18,782 nucleotides of DNA from DATKKX01 sp035542775 (lineage in GTDB: Bacteria; Planctomycetota; Phycisphaerae; UBA1845; UTPLA1): assembly GCA_035542775.1 (NCBI GenBank), contig DATKKX010000482.1:1-18782 (forward strand), given 5' to 3'. Shown piece after piece: positions 1 through 6,874 of this stretch. The stretch's first letter is position 1. The number at the start of each line of letters is the position of its first letter. Both the position numbers and the translations under genes were made by a program. The notes below the pieces were generated by a model. That model ran no database searches. It was not told where the DNA came from and was given only the letters and a program-made list of their open reading frames with translations.

Positions 1-381
1 GCGGACCTCTTCGGCAAAGGTGTTGACCATCTCCGCCCATTTGGCGCCTTCGGCGGCGGAGACCCACGAGAACCTGATGCGGCGGGTGTCGATGCCTACA
101 AAATCCAGCAACCTGCGGAACACGATCCAGCGCCGCCGGGCGTGGAAGTTGCCGGCGGTGTAATGGCAGTCGCCCGGGTGGCAGCCGGAGATCATGATCC
201 CGTCCGCGCCCTGGGCGAAGGCCTTGAGCAGAAACATGAAGTCGATCCGCCCCGTGCAAGGCAGGCGAATCATGCGAACGTTGGTAGCGTACTTGATCCG
301 GCTTGTGCCGGTCAGGTCCGCTCCGGCGTACGTGCACCAGTTGCACACGAAGGCGATGATTTTGGGTTCAAAGTCAGCCAC
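1..381 (-). CDS. mvhD: MvhD/FrhD-family hydrogenase iron-sulfur subunit (partial, C-terminus off the left edge)
   Basis: 127 residues are visible, close to the usual full length of about 135-150, so only a short tail is missing. MvhD is a small [2Fe-2S] protein that passes electrons from a donor enzyme, classically the MvhAG hydrogenase, to HdrA. Family cysteines are present: FVCNWC (C13, C16), LPCTGR (C42) and SGCHPGDCHY (C67, C72). I chose a GTG start at 381 because a perfect AAGGAG lies 6 nt upstream at 388-393 and the protein then begins ADFEPKIIAF, a typical family N-terminus. It is last in the hdrC-hdrB-hdrA-mvhD operon, 133 bp after hdrA. Some homologues occur beside formate dehydrogenases or other donors rather than hydrogenases, so the name does not prove H2 use. 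Family assignment is firm; the partner is unknown. Confidence 0.93.
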   Translation of the reverse strand, partial: MADFEPKIIAFVCNWCTYAGADLTGTSRIKYATNVRMIRLPCTGRIDFMFLLKAFAQGADGIMISGCHPGDCHYTAGNFHARRRWIVFRRLLDFVGIDTRRIRFSWVSAAEGAKWAEMVNTFAEEVR

Positions 382-387
382 AAGTAA

Positions 388-393
388 CTCCTT
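388..393 (-). promoter_or_regulatory. Shine-Dalgarno of mvhD
   Basis: AAGGAG on the minus strand, 6 nt before GTG at 381. It fixes the non-ATG start of mvhD and shows the gene can be translated independently of hdrA despite the 133-bp gap. Confidence 0.8.
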
Positions 394-423
394 GCCGTCA
401 CCGCGATCGCTTCGAGCAGAGCA

Positions 424-507
424 GTCAGCAATCAGCGGTCAGCACTCGGCCTTCACGCGGGCGTCAGTGACGTGCTTCCGGCTGACCGCTGAAAGCTGAT
501 CGCTGAC
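424..507. repeat. Long imperfect inverted repeat between hdrA and mvhD
   Basis: The 12-bp arm TCAGCGGTCAGC (432-443) is exactly complemented by GCTGACCGCTGA (481-492). An outer pair, GTCAGC (424-429) and GCTGAC (502-507), extends the stem past a bulge. The 37-nt loop holds its own small palindrome, CGTCA-G-TGACG (462-472). The arms are built from reiterated TCAGC/GCTGA units. It fills most of the only sizeable gap in the operon. It could be a REP/MITE-like element, a processing or stability hairpin, or an attenuator; there is no U-tract, so a simple intrinsic terminator is unlikely. Confidence 0.75.
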
Positions 508-514
508 AGCCTTC

Positions 515-2509
515 TCACAACGTCGCCAATTCCGCGAACACCTGATCATTCGCAAAGCCGTCCAGGTCGATCGACTTCGACCGACAGATCGCTACACAGG
601 TGCCGCAGCCCTGGCACACGCCGCGATTGATCTTGGCCACCGTCTTGATCAGCTTACCGTCCCGCGTCTTGATCTCCTCGCGCTCGATGGCCTGATACGC
701 GCAGGCCGACTCGCACAGGAAGCACCCGACGCACGTCGAGAAGACCGGCGGAGGCAGCCGGTTCACCACCGCGACCACCGGCTCTCGCGTCAATTCATCC
801 TTCGAGAACAGCCCGCACACTTTCGCCGCCGCGCCCGACGCCTGGGCCACGCTCTCGGGAATATCTTTCGGCGCCTGGCAGGCACCGGCGACCATGATGC
901 CGGCCGTGTTCGTCTCCACCGGCCGCAACTTGGGATGCGCTTCCGAGAGGAAGTGGTACGGGTCGTAACTGACCTTCAGCTTCTGGGCCAGCTCCTCGGC
1001 GCCGTCGTTGGCCACCATCGCGGTCGCCAGCACCACCATGTCCGCCTCGATCTCGATCGGCCGGGCGTTGAGCAGCGTGTCCACGCCCTTCACCACCAGC
1101 TTGCCGTTGCGATCGAAGATCCGCGAGACGCGGCCGCGGACGTACTTCACGCCGTCCTCTTCGATCGCCCGGCGGACGAACTCCTCGTACATCTTCCCGC
1201 CGGCACGGATGTCCATGTAGAACACATACGCATTGCCGCTGTGCACCTTGTGCCGGTACAGCATGGCGTGCTTGGCGGTGTACATGCAGCAGATCTTCGA
1301 GCAGTAATCGATCCCCTTCGCCGGATCGCGCGACCCGGCGCAGGCGATGAACGCGATCGTCTGCGGCTCCTTGCCGTCAGACGGCCGCTTGATCACGCCC
1401 GCCGTCGGACCCGATGCCGACGCCAGCCGCTCGAATTGCAGGCCGGTAATCACGTCCGGGTATTTGCCGTAGCCGTACTCGGGGAAGAAATCAGTGCCTT
1501 TCACGTCGTAGCCGGTGGCGCACACGACCGCGCCGACATCGACCTCGACAATCTCGTCCACTGCGTCAAATCGAATCGCTTTTGTGGGGCAGGCCTTCTC
1601 GCACAGCTTGCAGCCCTTGCCCCGCTGCAAAAAGATGCATCGCTCGCGGTCAATGACCGGCTTGTTCGGCACGGCCTGCGGGAACGGCACGTAGATCGCC
1701 GTTCGCTTGCCCAGGGCCGCGTTGAACTCGCTGGGGATCTTCTTCATGGCGCACTTCTGCATGCAGGCGCCGCAGCCGGTGCAGAGCTTCTCGTCGATGC
1801 CGCGGGCCTTCTTGCGAATCTTGGCCTTGAAGTTGCCGATGAAGCCGCTGATGCTTTCCAGCTCGGAATAGGTGTACAGCGTGATATTCGGGTGCTGCGC
1901 CACCTCGACCATTCGCGGCGTCAGGATGCACTGCGAGCAGTCCAGCGTGGGGAAGGTCTCGGAAAGCTGGGCCATGTGCCCGCCGATCGACGGGTCACGC
2001 TCGACCATGACGACCTTGTGTCCGGCGTTGGCGATGTCCAGGGCCGCCTGAATGCCGGCGATCCCGCCGCCGAGCACCAGTGCTGTTTTGGTGACCGGAA
2101 CCTGGATCGGCAAGAGCTTGCGGTTCCGCTTGACCTTCTCGACCATGACGCGAACCAGGTCGATGGCTTTTTCCGTCGTGGCCGGCAGCTTTTCGTGAAC
2201 CCACGAGCAATGCTCGCGGAGGTTGGCCATCTCGCAGAGGAACGGGTTGAGCCCCGCCTCGGCGCAGGCCCGACGGAACGTCGGCTCGTGCATTCGCGGC
2301 GAGCATGCCGCCACGACCACGCCGGTCAGCTTCTTCTCGCGGATGGCGTCGCGAATCTGGTTCTGCCCAGGGTCCGAACACATGTACTTGTAATCGACGC
2401 TGTGTACGACGCCTGGGATCAGACCGGAGACGCGGGCCACTTCCGCCGTGTCCACCGTGCCGGCGATGTTCTCGCCGCAATGACAAACAAATACGCCGAT
2501 TCGCGCCAT
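515..2509 (-). CDS. hdrA: HdrA, FAD and iron-sulfur subunit of heterodisulfide reductase-type complex
   Basis: 664 aa, about the length of methanogen HdrA (near 650-670). HdrA carries the FAD that splits electron pairs between a low-potential acceptor (ferredoxin) and HdrB. In order: an N-terminal cysteine-rich domain starting MARIGVFVCHCGENI (C9, C11, with C44, C69, C92, C101); a Rossmann FAD site GGGIAG (147-152); the HdrA signature TLDCSQCILTPRM (C191, C194); a ferredoxin motif CTGCGACMQKC (C243-C253); CIF...GCKLCEKACP (C291-C307); and a C-terminal two-cluster ferredoxin domain with CVGCFLCESAC and CQGCGTCVAIC. No in-frame TGA marks a selenocysteine. ATG at 2509 lies 3 bp after the hdrB stop, so translation is probably coupled. 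It belongs to a cytoplasmic complex with HdrB, HdrC and MvhD. The physiological acceptor in a non-methanogen cannot be read from the sequence. Confidence 0.96.
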   Translation of the reverse strand: MARIGVFVCHCGENIAGTVDTAEVARVSGLIPGVVHSVDYKYMCSDPGQNQIRDAIREKKLTGVVVAACSPRMHEPTFRRACAEAGLNPFLCEMANLREHCSWVHEKLPATTEKAIDLVRVMVEKVKRNRKLLPIQVPVTKTALVLGGGIAGIQAALDIANAGHKVVMVERDPSIGGHMAQLSETFPTLDCSQCILTPRMVEVAQHPNITLYTYSELESISGFIGNFKAKIRKKARGIDEKLCTGCGACMQKCAMKKIPSEFNAALGKRTAIYVPFPQAVPNKPVIDRERCIFLQRGKGCKLCEKACPTKAIRFDAVDEIVEVDVGAVVCATGYDVKGTDFFPEYGYGKYPDVITGLQFERLASASGPTAGVIKRPSDGKEPQTIAFIACAGSRDPAKGIDYCSKICCMYTAKHAMLYRHKVHSGNAYVFYMDIRAGGKMYEEFVRRAIEEDGVKYVRGRVSRIFDRNGKLVVKGVDTLLNARPIEIEADMVVLATAMVANDGAEELAQKLKVSYDPYHFLSEAHPKLRPVETNTAGIMVAGACQAPKDIPESVAQASGAAAKVCGLFSKDELTREPVVAVVNRLPPPVFSTCVGCFLCESACAYQAIEREEIKTRDGKLIKTVAKINRGVCQGCGTCVAICRSKSIDLDGFANDQVFAELATL

Positions 2510-2512
2510 AGA

Positions 2513-3433
2513 TTACTCGTCCTTTTGCCCGGTGGTCTGCAATTCCGCCTCCGCCTTCGGCTCGGCCGGCGCGGCTGCCGCCGCGGGAGCAAACTCCACC
2601 GGCACGATGTGCCGATGCAAGCCGAGCGTCCGCTCGTCCAACCCGAGGGCCAGGCCGAGCAGTTGCGTGATGTAAAGGACCGGCATCGAGTACTGCCGGC
2701 CCAGGCTTCGCTCAATTACGTTTCGCCGCATGTCCAGGTTGGTGTGGCACATCGGGCAGGCGACGGCGATCGCCTCCGCCCCACGCATCGCCGCATCCTC
2801 GAGGATCCGCCCCGCCAGCCTGGCGACGGTATCAACCCGCGACACGGACAAGCCCGCGCCGCAGCACTCCACCTTGTAGGCCCAGTCGATGGGCTCGCCG
2901 CCCGCCACCTTGACGATATCGTCCATCATCTGCGGGTCTTCGGCCCGCTCGCACTTCACGACATCCGTCGGGCGGGTCAGATAGCAGCCGTAGTAGCAGG
3001 CGACCTTGCGATTGAACGGCTTGGTCACCTTGGCCGCGAAGCCGTTGGTGGTGGTGCGGCTGGCCAGAAAGTCGAGCGCGTTCAATATTCGCACGCTGCC
3101 CGTGCACGGCATCTCGATGATGCCGCTGATGTCTTTCCGCAAGGCGGCGTCATCTGCCAGCGTGCTTTGTGTGATCATCATCCGGCTGTAGCACGCTGAG
3201 CAGGGCACGAGCAGATCTGTCATCCGGGCACGCTCGGCCAGGGCCAGGATTCGGGCGGGCAGGGCAAGGGCCAGTTTGTGATTCAGCGTATGGGCCGCAC
3301 TCGCCCCGCAGCAGTTCCAGTCCGGGACCTCCTGCAGCTCGACGCCGAGGGCCGGGGCGATCGCCTTCAGCGACTCGTAATACTCGGGGGAGGAGCCGGC
3401 CAGCGAGCAACCTGGGAAGATGCCGATTTTCAT
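2513..3433 (-). CDS. hdrB: HdrB, CCG-domain subunit of heterodisulfide reductase-type complex
   Basis: 306 aa. HdrB is the disulfide-reducing subunit, using two non-cubane [4Fe-4S] clusters, each held by one cysteine-rich CCG domain. The first set is C9, C41-C42 (WNCCGAS), C78 and C81 (PCSAC); the second is C146/C150 (CYYGC), C190-C191 (VECCGAG), C226 and C229 (CPMC). This is the complete ligand pattern of characterised HdrB proteins, so the subunit should be active on a disulfide-like substrate; which one is not evident, since coenzyme M/B biosynthesis is not visible here. After residue 280 there is an Ala/Pro/Glu-rich tail of about 25 residues that I do not recognise from the family. The start overlaps the hdrC stop (ATGA) and is preceded by a strong AAGGAGG 7 nt upstream. 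Confidence 0.95.
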   Translation of the reverse strand: MKIGIFPGCSLAGSSPEYYESLKAIAPALGVELQEVPDWNCCGASAAHTLNHKLALALPARILALAERARMTDLLVPCSACYSRMMITQSTLADDAALRKDISGIIEMPCTGSVRILNALDFLASRTTTNGFAAKVTKPFNRKVACYYGCYLTRPTDVVKCERAEDPQMMDDIVKVAGGEPIDWAYKVECCGAGLSVSRVDTVARLAGRILEDAAMRGAEAIAVACPMCHTNLDMRRNVIERSLGRQYSMPVLYITQLLGLALGLDERTLGLHRHIVPVEFAPAAAAAPAEPKAEAELQTTGQKDE

Positions 3434-4011
3434 TCGTGCCCCTCCTTCTTATCGATGGTGCGCTCGAAGATCCGTCCCACGGCGTCCTTGCCGTCGATGC
3501 CGTGCGGCATCAGGTGCAGTTTGCCGCGAGCCAGCATCTTCGGAGCCATGAGCACGTCCTGGAACAGGTGGAAGGTTCGGAGCTTGTATTTGGAGATCAG
3601 CCCGACCTCGAAGAGGCGTCCGCCGCTTCGCATCGACGCGAGGAAGGACTCATGAAACGCGAGGATGTCCTTGGCCTTGGGGTTGACCATGTTCCGGCGA
3701 AGGGCCTCTTCGCGAAGGTACTCCATGATCTTCGGAAGGCTGACCTCTTGCGGGCATCGGGCGTGGCACATCTCGCAGGTCAGGCAGAGCCACGGCGAAA
3801 ATGCACCGATGGCCACGTCCTCCAGCTCTTTGATGCCGAGCTGCAAGAGCCGCAACATCTGGCTGGGCGGCACATCCATCTCATCCGCCAGCGGGCAGCC
3901 GGCCGTACACTTGCCGCATTGGTAGCAGCGATAGGCCGACTCGCCGGTCGCGGCTCGCGCTCTGTCCGCGAGACAGACGGGGCCGTGGTGGCCATGCGAA
4001 TCATGAGACAT
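3430..4011 (-). CDS. hdrC: HdrC, ferredoxin-type subunit of heterodisulfide reductase-type complex
   Basis: 193 aa, the usual HdrC length. It relays electrons from HdrA to HdrB through two [4Fe-4S] clusters, bound by CYQCGKCTAGCP (C29, C32, C35, C39) and CLTCEMCHARCP (C76, C79, C82, C86). The N-terminus is His-rich (HDSHGHHG), which is unusual but of unknown meaning. It is the first gene of the operon. ATG at 4011 has GGGAGG 6 nt upstream (4018-4023). No membrane segment is seen, so the complex is cytoplasmic, unlike HdrDE or Dsr/Qmo types. Confidence 0.95.
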   Translation of the reverse strand: MSHDSHGHHGPVCLADRARAATGESAYRCYQCGKCTAGCPLADEMDVPPSQMLRLLQLGIKELEDVAIGAFSPWLCLTCEMCHARCPQEVSLPKIMEYLREEALRRNMVNPKAKDILAFHESFLASMRSGGRLFEVGLISKYKLRTFHLFQDVLMAPKMLARGKLHLMPHGIDGKDAVGRIFERTIDKKEGHE

Positions 4012-4028
4012 CAGTTACCTCCCTAAGG

Positions 4029-4131
4029 CCCGGCCCTCTCACCGGGACAGACAGCATGCCAGCGGGCATGTTTCCTTGGGATGACAGGTTCTGACGCTGC
4101 CGACGGCCGACCTTGAGTTGGACCGTCGGCA
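4029..4131 (-). promoter_or_regulatory. Structured 5' leader of the hdr operon (three hairpins)
   Basis: Three inverted repeats lie between the hdrC start and the predicted promoter. The strongest is TGCCGACGG (4098-4106) with CCGTCGGCA (4123-4131), a perfect 9-bp stem with a 16-nt loop. Next is CATGCC-AGCG-GGCATG (4055-4070), a perfect 6-bp stem with a tetraloop. Third is CCCGG (4029-4033) with CCGGG (4042-4046), just upstream of the Shine-Dalgarno. I could not match this to a known riboswitch. Some stems are expected by chance in GC-rich DNA, but the 9-bp one is less likely to be. Confidence 0.5.
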
Positions 4132-4200
4132 TCCGGCCGCGCCATTTACTGCTCTAACACGCGGCATTCCAAAGGACCGGGTGGTCCGCATCAGGGTGTA

Positions 4201-4229
4201 ACTATTGCATATCGCGGGGTTTGTGTCGA
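4201..4229 (-). promoter_or_regulatory. Candidate sigma-70-type promoter for hdrCBA-mvhD
   Basis: Reading the minus strand, TCGACA (4229-4224) matches the -35 box at 5 of 6 positions. AATAGT (4206-4201) matches the -10 box at 4 of 6, with a 17-nt spacer. It would start transcription near 4194 and give a leader of about 180 nt that contains the hairpins. A weaker alternative, TTGGAA-17-GTAAAT, lies closer to the gene. Confidence 0.35.
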
Positions 4230-4529
4230 GGTGAAATCGCTTTTGTGGCGGTCCGGCGTGTGGTGTTTTACCCTTCGCATTGTGAAAATCCGCAGGCCAT
4301 CGAGGCTTTGAAACCGCCCGGTTTCGGTACGCAATCCTGTAGGCGCCAGCATACTCAGACGGCCCTATCGACGATTTCAAAATCGCTCGTGAGTTTGCAG
4401 TTTCCATCGAAGCTAGCCGGCGCGTGTACCGATTACAATGCGCCGCGAGCCGGAAGAAGGGGGCGTCCTCGCACCAGCAACCGGAGGGGACCGGTGCCCG
4501 GAGGGGCGGATTCCCACAAGAGTGAAATC

Positions 4530-5681
4530 ATGAGAAGACTGACTCGACGAGGATTCCTGCATTGCGCCGCCGGCGCTGGCTTGGGCTTGAGCGGATCTCA
4601 ATTGCTGACCGGTTGCGGGGGCACTCCACCGCCGCTTATCGGCGCGGTCACTGATGTACCGGTGGACACGACTTCGCGTGTCTCGGTGATCCGAGGCCTG
4701 GACCTTTACGAGATGACGCACCAGGCCCTGGATGCGGTAGGGGGGATCGAATCTGTCGTCCATCCAGGTGAGACCGTCTTCATCAAGCCGAATCTCGGCG
4801 GGGTCGATTTCGTCTCGCACAACAGTTTCCTGGGCGGCGAGAGCGCCAAGGTCGAGATCATTGTGACCGTCGCGGAGGCGTGCCTGCAGGCCGGGGCCTC
4901 CAAAGTAATCATCGGTGAGGGTGGGCAGGTGCGGCAGTTTTCCTGGGAGCATGCCGTCACGCTGGACGGCTCGACCAACCTTGCCGCCGAAGCCGCCCGC
5001 CTCAACGCCGCCTATCCGGACAAGCTCCAGCTCGCGTGCCTGATGGTCGATTCGCCGGAGTGGGACCCCGTTCCGTCTCCGCATACCGACCTCGGCGAAA
5101 TCTACATCTCGAGCCTGCTGGCCCGCGCCGATCGCGTGATCTCCATCGCCCCGATCAAGACGCACCGCTGGACGTACATCACCGGGACGATGAAGAACTT
5201 CGTCGGCTCGACTTCTTTCGATCGATATGGCAGTGGCATGCCTTGGCGATACGCCCTGCACAACGCCGCCGGCGGGGTGTCGCAGTGCTTCCTCGATATC
5301 GTGGCCGGCATCCGCCCCGACCTCGCCATCGTGGACGGCTCGATCTGCTGTGAGGGCAACGGGCCGCACGTGCTTCCGATCTGGTGGGGCACAACGGTCG
5401 ACGTGCGGAACCGCCTCGGAGACTGGTTCCTGCTGGCGGGCACCGATCTGCCAGCCCTGGACGCAACGGCCGCCCGGATCATCGGCCAGGACGTCGCCGG
5501 GGTGCCGTACCTCGTCAACGCCTACAACCAGGGTCTCGGGCAGATTCAGGAAAGCCAGATCCAACTTGTCGGCGCATCGCTCGACGAGCTTCGAATGAAT
5601 TGGACGCCCGCTCAGCACCTGGAGGGCTTCGGGGATGTCATCCTGCCCACGCTCATTCTCCAGTCGCTTGGGCTGTGGTAA
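4530..5681 (+). CDS. DUF362-domain protein, Tat-exported lipoprotein
   Basis: 383 aa from ATG at 4530. The open frame extends further upstream, but this start begins a clear export signal, MRRLTRRGFLHC. It has a twin-arginine motif TRRGFL, a short hydrophobic stretch and a lipobox LTGC ending at C29, so a folded, lipid-anchored extracytoplasmic protein is expected. The mature part shows DUF362 hallmarks: IKPNLGG after the first strand, EGG near 130, PIKTHRWTYITGTMKNFVG, the most typical family block, and AIVDGSICCEGNGP. Many DUF362 proteins carry a C-terminal ferredoxin domain; this one does not and ends at ILQSLGLW. Its biochemical role is unknown. It is divergent from hdrC and convergent with the next gene. 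No strong ribosome site precedes the start. Confidence 0.85.
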   Translation: MRRLTRRGFLHCAAGAGLGLSGSQLLTGCGGTPPPLIGAVTDVPVDTTSRVSVIRGLDLYEMTHQALDAVGGIESVVHPGETVFIKPNLGGVDFVSHNSFLGGESAKVEIIVTVAEACLQAGASKVIIGEGGQVRQFSWEHAVTLDGSTNLAAEAARLNAAYPDKLQLACLMVDSPEWDPVPSPHTDLGEIYISSLLARADRVISIAPIKTHRWTYITGTMKNFVGSTSFDRYGSGMPWRYALHNAAGGVSQCFLDIVAGIRPDLAIVDGSICCEGNGPHVLPIWWGTTVDVRNRLGDWFLLAGTDLPALDATAARIIGQDVAGVPYLVNAYNQGLGQIQESQIQLVGASLDELRMNWTPAQHLEGFGDVILPTLILQSLGLW

Positions 5682-5735
5682 AAACCAGACGGGTGCATTG
5701 GGTAACTCCCGAGAACCTCCGTGCAACGCGGCTGA

Positions 5736-6773
5736 TCAATCCCCCTGCGCGACAGGCTGCGTGCTGTCGTCCGCAATCGGCTCAGCAGGCTCTCGGCAAC
5801 GAAGTAACTCTTTGCCGCTTCGCCTGTCGGTGATTTGGTTGATCATGAACGCCCCCGATTTCCATTCACCGACAATCATGAAACGTGTTGTCCAGACTTC
5901 CGGCCCGACCGGCAACGCCTCGGTTGTCTCCAACTGCGATCGCAGGCAGTATCCTTTCAGCCTGAATACGCAGAGCCAGTCAGCACGGCTCTTCAACGGG
6001 TTGAATTTGCACGGCAAGTCGTAAGCGGCGAAACGCAGAAGCCAGTATCGTCCATTGATGTCAGTGTTTGCCGGATGCTTCGTCTCCAAAGACACTCCGC
6101 GGGCCTCGAACACCTGCTCGCCATCCGGCGGCAGGATTGCGGCGATCGCCTCCTCCACATTCGCGAGCGAAACGCCTCCTTTCATTTTCCTGTCACCTTC
6201 CGTCAATCCATCATCTGTGCCGTCCATCGCCGCGATATCGCCGCTCGCTGGCGATGTAACGACCTGGTCTGTGCTGATCTTCGACTGCGTACACTCCGGC
6301 AGCTCACGCCTCCTTACAGGAGGCACATAGACACCATCGGAAATGAACCGGTAATCCCATTCATCCCCCTCTTCGCAAGGCACAAACACGGTCTTATCAC
6401 GCTGCATCACGAACAGAAGGTAGCGACCAATTCGGTAAGTGCTCATGTAGTACGCGTCCGTCTCGAATTGCAGCGCCTGCGTCGACGACTCGTCAATGTC
6501 TGTCCGCGGAGAACGATATACGATTCTTACCCACTTGAATTCGCAGGTGACCAGGGCGTTCTGCGAGCCCCATGAGTTCCCCGCAGCCGGGGCCCGGCTC
6601 ACCGAAAGGATGTCCGCCACTCCAACAACATCGCTGAGAGCCAACACCTCCGGCATGCAAAGCATCCAGCGGCAATTGAATTCCTCCCCGCGAGCAAATG
6701 AGCCAACCAGAAGGATGGCCAGCCCCAAGCATGCGATCGAACGCAGCGATCCGTGTGATTTGTGTCGGACCAT
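5736..6773 (-). CDS. Secreted protein of unknown function
   Basis: 345 aa from ATG at 6773, chosen because GGAGG lies 7 nt upstream and the protein then begins with a signal peptide (basic MVRHK, hydrophobic core IACLGLAILLVGSF, likely cleavage after ARG near residue 29). The frame is open further upstream into glgB, but those codons are a shadow. Mature residues 35-130 have a pattern (DVVGVADILSV, then FKWVRIVYRS, then YRIGRYLLFV) that recalls the small beta-barrel NTR/TIMP-like domain of secreted proteins; this is a weak fold guess. The second half has a conserved-looking block (GRYWLLRFAAYDLPCKF and WLCVFRLKGY) that I do not recognise. Eight or so cysteines could form disulfides. It lies 101 bp downstream of glgB on the same strand. 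Confidence 0.7.
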   Translation of the reverse strand: MVRHKSHGSLRSIACLGLAILLVGSFARGEEFNCRWMLCMPEVLALSDVVGVADILSVSRAPAAGNSWGSQNALVTCEFKWVRIVYRSPRTDIDESSTQALQFETDAYYMSTYRIGRYLLFVMQRDKTVFVPCEEGDEWDYRFISDGVYVPPVRRRELPECTQSKISTDQVVTSPASGDIAAMDGTDDGLTEGDRKMKGGVSLANVEEAIAAILPPDGEQVFEARGVSLETKHPANTDINGRYWLLRFAAYDLPCKFNPLKSRADWLCVFRLKGYCLRSQLETTEALPVGPEVWTTRFMIVGEWKSGAFMINQITDRRSGKELLRCREPAEPIADDSTQPVAQGD

Positions 6774-6780
6774 GCGACGA

Positions 6781-6785
6781 CCTCC
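6781..6785 (-). promoter_or_regulatory. Shine-Dalgarno of the secreted protein gene
   Basis: GGAGG on the minus strand, 7 nt before ATG at 6773. It decides the start against the longer frame that would overlap glgB. Confidence 0.7.
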
Positions 6786-6874
6786 GTGGCCGAGGGTCCT
6801 CTCTGACCTGCGTCGGGCAGCAAATCCGGCGTGAATTGCACCTGCCCACACCTCGCGGACTTCTGCGGGTTCTT

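Larger units (their letters stand above)
4012..4529. other. Divergent intergenic region between hdrC and the DUF362 gene
   Basis: 518 bp without a convincing gene; open frames here have no recognisable protein character or ribosome site. The left third holds the hdr leader hairpins and promoter. GGACC-GGGT-GGTCC, a small palindrome, lies around 4174-4187. For the plus-strand gene, TACAAT at 4434-4439 is a good -10 box, but I see no matching -35. The rest shows nothing recognisable. Confidence 0.6.

Noticed and set aside
935..3199. Plus-strand open frame of 754 codons across hdrA and hdrB
   Set aside because: Its translation has no recognisable domain, is rich in Arg, His and Asp, and is antisense to two genes with complete cofactor motifs. 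Such frames are common opposite GC-rich genes.
4055..4070. CATGCC-AGCG-GGCATG hairpin as a terminator for the gene to its left
   Set aside because: The gene to its left (hdrC) starts there and is read away from it; the hairpin lies in the 5' leader, and no gene ends toward it.
4039..4407. Minus-strand open frame of 122 codons in the hdrC-DUF362 gap
   Set aside because: No ribosome site or recognisable protein character, and it covers the predicted hdr promoter and leader hairpins.
4413..5726. Minus-strand open frame of 437 codons opposite the DUF362 gene
   Set aside because: Composition is that of an antisense shadow; the plus strand has a signal peptide and DUF362 blocks.
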